A stretch of DNA of 64,000 bases, from contig DAOTUB010000042.1 in the NCBI GenBank assembly GCA_034437455.1, forward strand, positions 15,201 through 79,200, read 5' to 3'. The notes under the pieces were generated by a model. That model saw only the letters and a list, made by a program, of their open reading frames with translations, was not told the origin of the DNA and searched no databases. Origin of the DNA: DAOTUB01 sp034437455 (GTDB taxonomy: Bacteria > Chloroflexota > Anaerolineae > B4-G1). This document shows, one piece after another, positions 1 to 8,794 of the stretch (the first letter of the stretch is position 1; every line of letters starts with the position of its first letter). Made by a program: the position numbers and the translations under genes.

Positions 1-4
1 CTTC

Positions 5-1081
5 ATGAAAGCGAACATCGTCACGTTACCCGGAGACGGGATTAGCCCGGAGGTCGTCGCGGAGGCGGTGAAGGTGCTGCAAAAGGTGGCCCAGGTCTAT
101 GGTCACACCTTCGAGTTCGAGGAGGCGCTGGTGGGAGGAGCCGCCATCGATGCGACGGGAGAGCCATTGCCCGCCGAGACGTTGGCGCTCTGCCAGAAAA
201 GCGACGGCGTCCTGCTGGGCGCGGTGGGGGATCCCAGGTACGATGATCCACAGTCGCCGGTGCGCCCGGAGCAGGGGCTTTTGGCTCTGCGCAAGGGGCT
301 GGGGGTCTTTGCCAACCTCCGCCCGGTCAAGCTGTACAGGCAACTGCTCCACGCCTCGACCATCAAGCCGGAGATTATCGAGAACGTGGATTTGCTGGTG
401 GTGCGCGAGTTGACGGGTGGGATCTATTTCGGCCCCCGCCAGGAGGCGACGGCAGACGAGGCAGTCGCTTGCGATACAATGATCTACACAGCCGCTGAGG
501 TTCAGCGCATCGTTCACGTCGCCTTCCGTCTGGCCCGGCAGCGACGGGGCAAGGTCACCTCGGTGGATAAGGCGAACGTCCTGGCTGCCTCCCGTCTCTG
601 GCGACAGACGGTCACGCGAGTGTCAGCAGAATACTCGGATGTGACGTTGGAGCACATGCTGGTGGATGCAGCGGCGATGCACTTGCTCCGCCGTCCATCT
701 GACTTTGACGTGATCCTGACGGCCAATATGTTTGGCGACATTCTGACCGACGAGGCTTCGATGCTGGCTGGCTCGATGGGTATGTTGCCCTCGGCTTCGC
801 TGGGGGAGGGACGAAACGGGCTCTACGAACCGATCCACGGCAGTGCTCCCGACATCGTGGGGCAGGGTGTTGCCAATCCAATCGCCGCCATTCTCAGCGC
901 GGCGATGTTGCTGCGTCACTCGCTGGGATTGGAGGATGAAGCGCAAGCTGTTGAGGATGCAGTACAGGCGGTGCTGGATGCTCCGCAAGGGTATCGTACC
1001 AGGGACATCTATGAGGAGAACAGCACATTGGTTGGGACGCGAGAAATGGGATCTCTGATCGTCGGGAGAATCGAAAAGTAA
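5..1081 (+). CDS. leuB: 3-isopropylmalate dehydrogenase
   Basis: Oxidative decarboxylation of 3-isopropylmalate to 2-oxoisocaproate with NAD+, the third step of leucine synthesis, in the cytoplasm. The 358-residue product is full family length and opens with the nucleotide-fold signature [10 protein letters not shown]. Substrate-binding arginine lies in [10 protein letters not shown], the [10 protein letters not shown] loop is intact, the catalytic lysine is in TSVDKANVL, and the NAD/metal region reads [11 protein letters not shown] near residues 277-287. The ATG at base 5 leaves only four bases of upstream sequence, so its ribosome site and any leuC/leuD neighbours lie outside the window. 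The related isocitrate and tartrate dehydrogenases are less likely given the length and the GGIYFG motif. Confidence 0.96.
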   Translation: MKANIVTLPGDGISPEVVAEAVKVLQKVAQVYGHTFEFEEALVGGAAIDATGEPLPAETLALCQKSDGVLLGAVGDPRYDDPQSPVRPEQGLLALRKGLGVFANLRPVKLYRQLLHASTIKPEIIENVDLLVVRELTGGIYFGPRQEATADEAVACDTMIYTAAEVQRIVHVAFRLARQRRGKVTSVDKANVLAASRLWRQTVTRVSAEYSDVTLEHMLVDAAAMHLLRRPSDFDVILTANMFGDILTDEASMLAGSMGMLPSASLGEGRNGLYEPIHGSAPDIVGQGVANPIAAILSAAMLLRHSLGLEDEAQAVEDAVQAVLDAPQGYRTRDIYEENSTLVGTREMGSLIVGRIEK

Positions 1082-1108
1082 TCTCAACCGTCTGGACGTT
1101 GACATCTC

Positions 1109-1135
1109 AGCGCGGAGGCTTCAGGCCTTCGCGCT
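1109..1135. repeat. GC-rich hairpin after leuB
   Basis: An 11-bp imperfect stem (AGCGCGGAGGC against GCCTTCGCGCT, one mismatch) with a short loop lies 28 bases after the leuB stop. No run of T follows, so it is not a classic terminator. It may be one of the many extragenic palindromes of this genome, or it may stabilise the leuB mRNA end. Confidence 0.5.
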
Positions 1136-1152
1136 GGCTGTTGTGAGTCAAA

Positions 1153-1181
1153 TTGGCAATTAGCTCACTCTATGCTACAAT
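1153..1181 (+). promoter_or_regulatory. Sigma-70 promoter of the GT2 gene
   Basis: A -35 box TTGGCA (1153-1158) and a -10 box TACAAT (1176-1181) are separated by exactly 17 bases. Transcription would start near 1188, just ahead of a strong Shine-Dalgarno sequence at 1194-1201. This rules out the longest reading frame, which would begin inside the -35 box. Confidence 0.7.
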
Positions 1182-1206
1182 CAGCCCACGTATGGAGGAG
1201 GGTAAA

Positions 1207-2142
1207 TTGCAAATTCGGGCGGTGGATGATGGGACTGATGCTGTGGGATCGGGGAACGAACGGTTGAGCGTCCTCATCACTGCCTTCCGCGAGGCAGCGA
1301 CTATTGGTCAGGTCATTGAGGTGTTTCTCCCTCAATTGCCCGCAGGAGCCGAACTGCTCGTTGTCTGTCCCGATCCGGATACGACCGCCGTGGTGGACGA
1401 TTACGCCGCCCGCTACCCGGCTGTGCGACACGTGGCCGATCCCCAGCGAGGCAAGCCGACGGCGCTCAACGCGGGGTTGAGGGCGGCTCAGGGCGACATC
1501 GTGGTGCTCAGCGACGGGGACGTCGTCGTGGCCGAGGATGCGTTGGCCCCGCTCCTGGCTCCTTTCGAGGATGCTCAGGTGGGGGCGGTGAGCGGGCGGC
1601 CCTTGAGCCTCAATCCGCGCGACACGGTGCTGGGCTACTGGTCGCACCTGCTCGTCGAGGGCATCCATCAAATGCGGCTCTCCCGCGACCGGGCTGGTCA
1701 ATTTCTGTTTTGCTCTGGCTATCTCTTTGCTTTTCGCTGTGCGTTGGTCGAGTGCGTGCCCAAGGACGCGCTGGCCGAGGACGCCGTGATCTCGCACCAC
1801 ATCGCCGAGCAAGGCTACCGCATCCGCTACGCCCCTCAGGCCCGTGTTTTTGTCAAGTATCCCACCACCTATCGGGATTGGTTGCGACAGAAGGTGCGTT
1901 CTGCCGGCGGTCACGCCCAGGACTATGTGCGCCAGTCGCCGGGCCGGATGCGCTCTCCCTGGCTGGAGTTTGTCAACGGCGCGCGATTGGCCCTGCTTTA
2001 TCCTCGCAGTCTGCGCGAGTTCTTTTGGACACTGCTCCTCTTTGTCGCTCGATTGCATCTCTGGGTGCTCGTGTTTATCAATGTGCGATTGCTGCGTCGT
2101 CCTCTGAATGCTCTGTGGAAGCGGGTTGAGACGACCAAGTGA
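1207..2142 (+). CDS. Family 2 glycosyltransferase, membrane-anchored
   Basis: Transfers a sugar from a nucleotide donor, probably for a polysaccharide or glycolipid. The GT-A fold is shown by the start (LSVLITAFREA), the PQRGKPTALNAGL segment, the metal-binding D-G-D of VVLSDGDVVV and the later LAEDAVISHHI acidic motif. A C-terminal hydrophobic stretch (LREFFWTLLLFVARLHLWVL) and basic tail suggest membrane attachment. I start it at TTG 1207 because GGAGGAGG at 1194-1201 is placed for that codon. The in-frame ATG at 1192 overlaps that ribosome site and would sit almost at the transcription start, but a leaderless start there cannot be excluded. The acceptor is unknown. It stands alone between leuB and a secreted amidase. 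Confidence 0.85.
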   Translation: MQIRAVDDGTDAVGSGNERLSVLITAFREAATIGQVIEVFLPQLPAGAELLVVCPDPDTTAVVDDYAARYPAVRHVADPQRGKPTALNAGLRAAQGDIVVLSDGDVVVAEDALAPLLAPFEDAQVGAVSGRPLSLNPRDTVLGYWSHLLVEGIHQMRLSRDRAGQFLFCSGYLFAFRCALVECVPKDALAEDAVISHHIAEQGYRIRYAPQARVFVKYPTTYRDWLRQKVRSAGGHAQDYVRQSPGRMRSPWLEFVNGARLALLYPRSLREFFWTLLLFVARLHLWVLVFINVRLLRRPLNALWKRVETTK

Positions 2143-2161
2143 TCTTTAGGAAGCTGTGGAA

Positions 2162-5100
2162 ATGAACCGTTCGATCGTGCGTGTGAGCTTGGTGGTAGGG
2201 ATAGCGCTGCTGGCGTTTGGCGTGCTGGCAATGAGCCTCCCGATGCTCTCCTCCGCTGAAGAGGAAGCTCCACCTATTCTGGAGCTGGAGGAGACTGAAA
2301 GAGAGAGGGGATCGATCTGCTTCTGGTCTGCCCAGGGGCCGGTCTGCGTCGAGCGTCCCGTCAAGGTGAGAGGCACCGAACAGGACACTGAGGAGCTACT
2401 GGTAGCGCTCCTGGCTGGCCCCACTGTCGAGGAACGAGCGCGGGGCTTGCTCTCTGCCATTCCAGAAGGGACGACGCTGGAAACGCTCGACATGCAGCCG
2501 GATCAGATTGTGATCGTTCGCCTGGACGTGCCGCTGGAATCGCTGCGAGATCTGGATCACGATACGTTTGAGATCATCGTCCACCAGATCGGCTGGACGT
2601 TGGAACCTCTGCGTTGGGAAGAGCTGCGCATCGAAACCCGGGATCCTGTTATTGGAGAGTTTGTGCCGCTGGCGGATTTCCTGCCCGAGATCCCAGCACC
2701 GCGCAAGGAAGCGGCCCTGACTGGAGGGTCCCACCCCAGAACTACCTCCCCGGCTCCGGGCCAGGGCCAGCCGCAGGGCGCGCTCAGCGGCAAGACCGTG
2801 TACGTCAGCGCGGGGCATGGGTGGCAGTGGAGCGATTTTGTGAACAACTGGCGTACCCAACGCCCTCCTTACCCGAATCCCCCTTACGATGGCCCCATCA
2901 TCGAAGATCACAACAATGCCGAGGCGGTCAACCAGTACTTGTTGTATTATCTCTGGAACGCGGGAGCGCTGGTGATCCCGACCCGCGAGCGGGACATGAA
3001 CGCGGCCGAAGTGATCGTCGACGACGGCGCGCCTGGGACGTTCTCCACGACCGGCGCGTGGACGGCCACGCTGGGCGCGGGCTACGCCGATACCGACTAC
3101 CTCTGGGCCGAGACGTCGGTCGGCGCGCCGACCGCTGCCGCCGTTTGGACCGTTATGCCCCCCGTCGATGGCCGCTATGCCGTCTACGTCTGGTATCGTC
3201 AGGGAGAGAACCGCGCCGTCGACGCCCGCTATACCGTCCATCACGCCGGTGGCGCTACGGAGGTCGTTCTCAATCAGCGGGTTCACGGAAATACCTGGCG
3301 CTATCTCGGTACGTTTGGTTTCCGGGGCGGGGAGGAAGGGCGAGTCACGCTGACCAATCAATCTGTTGTGGCTGGCAGCGTGGTTGTCGCCGACGCGGTT
3401 CGTTTTGGCGGCGGCACCTTCGACGACCTGACCGGTATCGAAACGGTGGCTCCGTGTCCGCCTGATAAACCCTGGTGGGAGGTAGCCGCTTACTACTACA
3501 CCCAGCGGATGGGGATGGATCCGGCGTACGGGGACGTGACGGCCCGGCCGATCTATGCTCGCTGGGAGCACGCCGGCACCGGCGAGGACGCCGTCTACGT
3601 CTCTTGGCACACGAATGGCTACAACGGCTACCAGTGGGATTACCGGGGTACAGTGAGCATCATCCACAACGGCTACGGCAAGCCGCTCACTCCCGGCAGC
3701 GAGGCATTGCGCGACGCCATCCACAATGAGCTAGTCCAGGATATTCGGGCCGGGTGGGATTCCACCTGGCCGGGATACAGGCGTAGCATGAACCTGGGGG
3801 AACTGCGCGAGCTGTGGGATAGCGATAATTCCGAGTATTCCTTGCCCGGTGCTCTGATCGAGATCGCCTATCACGATCATCCTGGCGACACCGACGCGCT
3901 CAAGGAACCTGCTTTCGAGATGTTCGCTGCCCGCGCCCTTTACCAGGGCATTGTCAAGTACTTTGCACAGCGAGACAGTGTGGATTTGGCACTTCTCCCG
4001 GAGCCGCCGACTCATCTGGCGGTGCAGAACATTGGGAGCGGGCAGGTGAGCGTCTCCTGGCGGCTCTCGCTCACCGACTGTCTCGACCTGGTGGGCGATG
4101 TCGCCACCGGCTACCGGGTCTATACCAGCACCAATGGTCTGGGTTGGTCAAACGGGAAGCTGGTGACGGGGACCACTGCCTACACACTTACTGGCCTCGC
4201 ACCAGGGCAACTTGTCTTTGTGCGGGTTGCTGCTACCAACGACGGCGGCGAGTCCTTCCCCGCCGAGACGCTGGCGGTCCGCGTGGGCGACGGGGTCGGT
4301 GTGTTGCTGGTCAACGGCTTTGACCGGCTCAACACCACAATGCTGGTATCCGAGTACGATCCGGCGGAAGGGTGGAACTCGCGCATGCACCTGGACCGGA
4401 TGAATCGTTACGACTATGTGATTCAGCACGCGGAGGTCATCTCCTATCCTTTCGACAGCGCGAGCAATGAAGCGGTGCAGTCGGGGCGGGTTACCCTGAG
4501 TGATTATGCAGTGGTGGACTGGATTCTAGGAGAAGAATCATCCGTTGATGAAACGCTGGATGCTGCCGAGCGGACATTGCTGGAATCGTTTCTTGCCAGC
4601 GGCGGGGCGCTGTTCGTGAGTGGCGCGGAGGTGGGATGGCACCTGGATGGTTTGGGAGCCGACCCGGCTTTCTACAATGCCGCGCTGCGGGCCGACTATG
4701 TAGGAGATGACGCAGAGACCTATGTGGTCACTCCGGTCACTGGTACTGGTTCCATTTTCGAAGGACTTGGCTCCTTTCAATTTGATGCACCTGGGATGTA
4801 CGATGCCGATTACCCGGATCAGATCGCGCCTATCAACGGCTCTGTGGAGGCGCTGGTTTACCAGGGTGGGGCGGGGGGGACTGCGGCGGTGCAATATGAG
4901 GATCACTGTGAGCGGTTGGTCTATTTCGGCTTTCCTTTCGAGACCTTGTGGCCCGATCAGCGGCCAGCCGTAATGTCGCGCGTGTTGAATTTCCTGGACG
5001 AGTGCCTGGTGCTGCCGACAGACACGGGCATTGATACCCCGGTCTATGGCAGTGCTCATAACACCGTGCCGTCTTTGGCAGGGACGGCGAAGGCGTACAG

Positions 5101-6115
5101 CGCAACGCTCCAGCGGGTCGACGTGCAGGTTGAACGGGGCAGCGATGGTCGCTGCTGGACAGGGATCGATTGGATTACGGAGACGACCTGGCTGACCGCG
5201 ACCGGCACGGAGGTGTGGTCCTACACGCTCCCCATCTCGTTGACGAACAGTGAGTATCATCTGCGCGCCCGCGCCTGGACGACGGATGGATATTCCGATC
5301 CGTCGCCTGCCGAGGTCGTCTTTACGTATGACACGATCTCACCTGCCAACGCTGTGCTGATCACGCCTGCCGGGGGTAGCACGCTCCCGGCTTTGTCAGG
5401 AGTGAACCTGGTGTGGGAGACGGTCGCGGACGAAGGTTCGCCCCTGGCCTGCGTGGCGCGATTGGACGGCCAGTTTTACACGTCCACTCAATCGGCGTAC
5501 ACAGTCACCGCCGTCGCCGACGGGCCGCACGAGTGGGGAGTACAGGTTTTCGACGCGGCGGGGAATCGTTCGGATTGGATCACAGACACGTTTTCTATCA
5601 GTCGGAACTATCAATGGTTGCCGCTGGTGGCGCGCGATATTGGAAAGGAGCCAGGCGCGTGTACCAACGTCATCGTCAATGGCGGCTTTGAATCCGAGGG
5701 GGGATGGACGCTCAATCGACTTGCGGTCTACGTAACCGACCAGGTCTACTCCGGTGCGCGGGGCGCACGGGTGGGCATCCCTCCAGGGGAGCCAGGAGTC
5801 TATGCTTTTTCCTCGGTAAGCCAGACGGTGGTATTGCCCGTAGGGAGCGCTGCTACACTGCGTTTGTGGGTATATCCTGTCAACGAAGGAAATGACGCTG
5901 AGGATCTGCACTACATCTGGTTGTTTGATCAATGGGAGGGGTACGAGCCGCTAGACCTGACGACGAGCAATCAGCCATCCTGGGTGTTGAGAGAATATGA
6001 TTTGAGCAGGCGTCTTGGGCAGACGGTGACCCTCTTTATCGGCGCGAGGAACGACGGCGACGACGACACGGCGGCGATGTACGTGGACGACGTGATATTG
6101 GAGGTTTGTCCATAG
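2162..6115 (+). CDS. Secreted N-acetylmuramoyl-L-alanine amidase, multidomain
   Basis: About 1,317 residues. The N-terminus is a signal peptide (VSLVVGIALLAFGVLA). A GerMN-like domain follows (LLAGPTVEERARGLLSAIP, about residues 75-160), then an Amidase_3 catalytic domain that is interrupted. Its first half has zinc ligands in SAGHG and NNAEAVNQ (about 210-275). Residues about 281-418 are a golvesin/xylan-lyase-like beta domain (GRYAVYVWYRQGENRAVDARYTVHH split by family landmarks, ending VADAVRF). The second half has zinc His in VSWHTNG and catalytic Glu in ALIEIAYHDH (about 436-604). An FN3 domain, an uncharacterised globular region (about 713-943) and Ig-like/carbohydrate-binding-like tail domains complete it. 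It likely cleaves the amide between MurNAc and the stem peptide outside the cell. ATG 2162 was preferred over GTG 2156 because of AGGA at 2148-2151. Confidence 0.8.
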   Translation: MNRSIVRVSLVVGIALLAFGVLAMSLPMLSSAEEEAPPILELEETERERGSICFWSAQGPVCVERPVKVRGTEQDTEELLVALLAGPTVEERARGLLSAIPEGTTLETLDMQPDQIVIVRLDVPLESLRDLDHDTFEIIVHQIGWTLEPLRWEELRIETRDPVIGEFVPLADFLPEIPAPRKEAALTGGSHPRTTSPAPGQGQPQGALSGKTVYVSAGHGWQWSDFVNNWRTQRPPYPNPPYDGPIIEDHNNAEAVNQYLLYYLWNAGALVIPTRERDMNAAEVIVDDGAPGTFSTTGAWTATLGAGYADTDYLWAETSVGAPTAAAVWTVMPPVDGRYAVYVWYRQGENRAVDARYTVHHAGGATEVVLNQRVHGNTWRYLGTFGFRGGEEGRVTLTNQSVVAGSVVVADAVRFGGGTFDDLTGIETVAPCPPDKPWWEVAAYYYTQRMGMDPAYGDVTARPIYARWEHAGTGEDAVYVSWHTNGYNGYQWDYRGTVSIIHNGYGKPLTPGSEALRDAIHNELVQDIRAGWDSTWPGYRRSMNLGELRELWDSDNSEYSLPGALIEIAYHDHPGDTDALKEPAFEMFAARALYQGIVKYFAQRDSVDLALLPEPPTHLAVQNIGSGQVSVSWRLSLTDCLDLVGDVATGYRVYTSTNGLGWSNGKLVTGTTAYTLTGLAPGQLVFVRVAATNDGGESFPAETLAVRVGDGVGVLLVNGFDRLNTTMLVSEYDPAEGWNSRMHLDRMNRYDYVIQHAEVISYPFDSASNEAVQSGRVTLSDYAVVDWILGEESSVDETLDAAERTLLESFLASGGALFVSGAEVGWHLDGLGADPAFYNAALRADYVGDDAETYVVTPVTGTGSIFEGLGSFQFDAPGMYDADYPDQIAPINGSVEALVYQGGAGGTAAVQYEDHCERLVYFGFPFETLWPDQRPAVMSRVLNFLDECLVLPTDTGIDTPVYGSAHNTVPSLAGTAKAYSATLQRVDVQVERGSDGRCWTGIDWITETTWLTATGTEVWSYTLPISLTNSEYHLRARAWTTDGYSDPSPAEVVFTYDTISPANAVLITPAGGSTLPALSGVNLVWETVADEGSPLACVARLDGQFYTSTQSAYTVTAVADGPHEWGVQVFDAAGNRSDWITDTFSISRNYQWLPLVARDIGKEPGACTNVIVNGGFESEGGWTLNRLAVYVTDQVYSGARGARVGIPPGEPGVYAFSSVSQTVVLPVGSAATLRLWVYPVNEGNDAEDLHYIWLFDQWEGYEPLDLTTSNQPSWVLREYDLSRRLGQTVTLFIGARNDGDDDTAAMYVDDVILEVCP

Positions 6116-6134
6116 CAGGGGAAAGGAAACGGCG

Positions 6135-6686
6135 ATGCACAGTGACAACTGGATGGATGAGACTGTCCCCAGCCGTCAGGCCGAACCAGGGCCTAGTGGG
6201 GCGACCGGCGACAGCCGGGCAACGATCCCCCTTCGCGTCTGGGCGTTGGGTTTCATCATGCTGCTGCTGATGGCGGCGCTCGGCGGCCTGTGGGGCTTGT
6301 ATCTGCTGCGCGGGCATTTGGCCGTCAACAGCCCGACTCCCACGCTCATTATCTGGACGCCAACGCCTGCCCCCATAGCGACACCTACCGCATCGCCCAC
6401 CGAGACACCGACGTCCACCCCCACCATCCCGCCTCCCGCGAGCGGTATCGCCGTCGGACGCTACGTGCAGGTGGTGAACACCGGCGGATACGGCCTCAGC
6501 CTCCGCGAGGGGCCTGGCGCGAACTATGCCCGGATGGACGTCGCGCTTGATGGCGAGACGTTCGTCGTCGTGGACGGGCCGACGGCGGCTGGCGACTCGG
6601 AGTGGTGGAAGCTCCGCGACCCGGAGAACGAAGAACGAGAGTGGTGGGCGGCAGGAAATTTCCTGGAATCAGTCGAGCAGCCATAG
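6135..6686 (+). CDS. Membrane-anchored bacterial SH3 (SH3b) protein
   Basis: 183 residues: a hydrophilic cytoplasmic start, one transmembrane helix (LGFIMLLLMAALGGLWGLYL, about residues 37-56), a Thr/Pro-rich linker of TPTP-type repeats, and a C-terminal SH3b domain (VNTGGYGLSLREGPGANYAR through WWAAGNFLE). SH3b domains commonly bind peptidoglycan stem peptides, so the domain is probably outside the membrane. A ribosome site (GGGGAAAGGAAA) precedes the ATG, which is only 19 bases after the amidase stop. The two genes are probably one transcript and one cell-wall function. The exact ligand is unknown. Confidence 0.8.
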   Translation: MHSDNWMDETVPSRQAEPGPSGATGDSRATIPLRVWALGFIMLLLMAALGGLWGLYLLRGHLAVNSPTPTLIIWTPTPAPIATPTASPTETPTSTPTIPPPASGIAVGRYVQVVNTGGYGLSLREGPGANYARMDVALDGETFVVVDGPTAAGDSEWWKLRDPENEEREWWAAGNFLESVEQP

Positions 6687-6705
6687 CAATTGTCGTCACT
6701 TGCAT

Positions 6706-6745
6706 ACGGCCCTGCTGCTCTCACGAGTAGCAGGGCCGTTTCGTT
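6706..6745. terminator. Rho-independent terminator, probably bidirectional
   Basis: An 11-bp perfect stem (ACGGCCCTGCT against AGCAGGGCCGT) with further pairing inside, followed by TTCGTT. It closes the + strand amidase/SH3b unit and lies downstream of the - strand peptidase operon, so it can serve both. Confidence 0.75.
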
Positions 6746-6796
6746 GTATCTTTTCAATAATTCGAGGCAGTAGCCGCGCTTTCCATGACGCGCTAG
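6746..6796. repeat. MITE-like end with AGCCGCG core (truncated)
   Basis: GTATCTTTTCAATAA plus TTCGAGG (6746-6767) matches, at about 20 of 22 positions, the terminal inverted repeat of the element inside the tRNA-Thr intron (reverse complement of 61881-61902). It is followed by a core, AGCCGCGCTTTCCATGACGCGC, that belongs instead with the elements at 48492 and 51216. No second terminus is seen before the peptidase stop at 6806, so this is a one-ended remnant. Confidence 0.6.
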
Positions 6797-6805
6797 CTCG
6801 ACGGC

Positions 6806-8794
6806 TCAGGACAAGGCCTTGAGCGCTGCCGAGGCTGCTTCGCTCACGGATTTGATGATATTTGCGCGGTTGGCGATGGCCTGTTGTACGGTGGTCTCGT
6901 GCAATTTCAGCACCGATTCGTCGATCTTGCCGCTGGTGTCCGTCGGCGCGCAGATGATGGTATCTCCCTCGAAGGAGATGCGGGTGTAGGCGCGCAGCGC
7001 GAGCTTGCCCTCGGCCAGAGTTTTGGTCAAGTCGGCCTGGCCCTTGGTGAGGGTTTCGACCTGGCTGGCTGGCGCGGTGTAGGTGCGGACCTCCAGCTCC
7101 GAGATGTCTGCGACGAGGGTGTTCACCTTCTTTGCCAGATCGCCGGCGAATTTTTTCACCGCATCCTTCAGGCTGATCTCTGCCGCCGGAGGCTTGGAGG
7201 GGGTGGAGGGCTGGCCCAGGCCAAAAGAGACGCCAAAGTTGACTTCCTCTTCATAGGGCGCTGCCGCGACGGGTGGGGGCTTGTGCTCGTTCTCTGCGAG
7301 GGTGGGCCGCACGGCAAAAGGTTTCGCGCCGATCCCGACGACCGGCAACCGCACCGCCGGGTCGCCGAGGATGGTGTAGGCGCGCGCGTCGTTGTTCGCC
7401 GTCCACAGTCCGGCCAGCTTCAGGTCATCGTACGGCATGGCCGCCTCGCCGCCGGACTCGATCTCTTCCAGTCTGTTGCTCAGCTCAGTGGAGAGTTCGG
7501 CGTACCGCTCGTTAAAGTACTCGACCGCCGACCCTATCGGATGGCCCTCCATCAGTCGCTTGAGGGTGCTTTCGAACACGGCTAGTTGTTGGCCAGCCTG
7601 CCCCCACATAAACGAGTAGCCCCAGGCGCGCTCCACGTGGCCCACGACGGCCAGCACCCCTCCCCTGGGATGGCCGAGCATCCGCTGAGGAAGGCGGGCC
7701 ACAAAAGCGTGGGGAGCAATGGCCTCCTGCGCGTGGAACGCCTGGTGGGCAAAGTCGTCCAGCCGGGGCGTGCCGGCGCCGTAGCAGGCGAAGAAAAAGG
7801 CCATCAACCCCAAGAGCCTGGCATCGTCGCCCACGTCGTCCGCCGAAAAGTAAAATCGCTCAGGGATGGAGCCGCGCCAGGCATTCGGCCCGGGCCAATC
7901 CTGGCAGAGCAACGCGCCCTGGTGAGGAAACTGGCGCGCGTCGCCGTTGGGAAAGCCCATCCCGTGGCTGGAGGTAAAGAGCAACGCGGGGGTCTCAGGG
8001 CCACCGAGGAGCCGCGCCAGTTGAGACTTGGCGGCTTCTTCCGCCAGCCACGTCTGCACGTCCCAACCGGGCTGGTCGGCGGTCATCTTTTCCGCCAGCG
8101 GCTCGACCAGGTGTTGGGCGCTGATCGCGGTGGTTCTGTCGTCAGGATTCTGCACGCCAAAGAAGGCGGCCTGGCGGGCCAATGGAACCTGACCGGTCTC
8201 GGCTTTTACCACGCTGCGGGCGTATTGGGCGTATTCCTCCAACGTATCAAAGTGAAGACGGCCCACCGCGTACTGCACGTCCAACTGGTATTGGAAGCGG
8301 TAAGGGATGCGCTCTGGGTCGCCGACGATGAGCAGATAGTAGGGTACCTTGTCCGGGTCGGCGGGGCCTGGCCCCGCTCCGTGCCGTGCCAAAAAGTCCA
8401 TTTTCGACTCGCCGGGCCGGTAAGCGTCTGCGCCGGTGTATTCCCGGTAATAGTGTCTCTGCCGCGTGGTCGCTTGTTTCCGCCGGAGGTCCAGCAATTC
8501 GCTCAACGCCTCTCGGATGGCGGGGACGCGCTCGTCGCCGTGGGCAAAGATGACGCCCCAGCCGGTCTCGGCCAGGTTCTTGGGATCGATGCCCTCTTTG
8601 GGGCGCTTCGGTTTGAGGCCGTGGGAACGCGCCTGGACGCGCTCGTTCCACTCTTTGAGTTCTTTGATGTGAGCGGGGTCCAACTCCAACTCTTCGCCCA
8701 TCGCGATGACCGCAATGTCCTGTGCTCTCAGGGGGGGCAGTTCGTACTCCCCGGTGGCGCCGTTGATGCCGTTAAAGTACAGCAAGTCGCTCAC
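6806..8794 (-). CDS. C25/caspase-like (clan CD) cysteine peptidase
   Basis: 662 residues with no signal peptide, so probably cytoplasmic, unlike secreted gingipains. The catalytic dyad fits clan CD: His277 in [11 protein letters not shown] and Cys337 in [11 protein letters not shown], each after a hydrophobic strand. A C25-type GDPAVRLP motif lies near residue 480. The last ~130 residues form a separate helical/beta domain (from [12 protein letters not shown] to the end), which I do not recognise. The ATG overlaps the stop of the STAND–WD40 gene by four bases (ATGA), which implies translational coupling. It is probably the effector protease of the operon, released when the NTPase assembles. 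Substrates are unknown. Confidence 0.75.
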   Translation of the reverse strand: MSDLLYFNGINGATGEYELPPLRAQDIAVIAMGEELELDPAHIKELKEWNERVQARSHGLKPKRPKEGIDPKNLAETGWGVIFAHGDERVPAIREALSELLDLRRKQATTRQRHYYREYTGADAYRPGESKMDFLARHGAGPGPADPDKVPYYLLIVGDPERIPYRFQYQLDVQYAVGRLHFDTLEEYAQYARSVVKAETGQVPLARQAAFFGVQNPDDRTTAISAQHLVEPLAEKMTADQPGWDVQTWLAEEAAKSQLARLLGGPETPALLFTSSHGMGFPNGDARQFPHQGALLCQDWPGPNAWRGSIPERFYFSADDVGDDARLLGLMAFFFACYGAGTPRLDDFAHQAFHAQEAIAPHAFVARLPQRMLGHPRGGVLAVVGHVERAWGYSFMWGQAGQQLAVFESTLKRLMEGHPIGSAVEYFNERYAELSTELSNRLEEIESGGEAAMPYDDLKLAGLWTANNDARAYTILGDPAVRLPVVGIGAKPFAVRPTLAENEHKPPPVAAAPYEEEVNFGVSFGLGQPSTPSKPPAAEISLKDAVKKFAGDLAKKVNTLVADISELEVRTYTAPASQVETLTKGQADLTKTLAEGKLALRAYTRISFEGDTIICAPTDTSGKIDESVLKLHETTVQQAIANRANIIKSVSEAASAALKALS

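Noticed and set aside
2396..3724. Long open frame opposite the amidase gene (and similar long antisense frames opposite secA, argS, gcvPB and the acyl-CoA mutase)
   Set aside because: They are shadows of GC-rich coding sequence: no ribosome site, no recognisable domain, and the sense strand encodes clear proteins.
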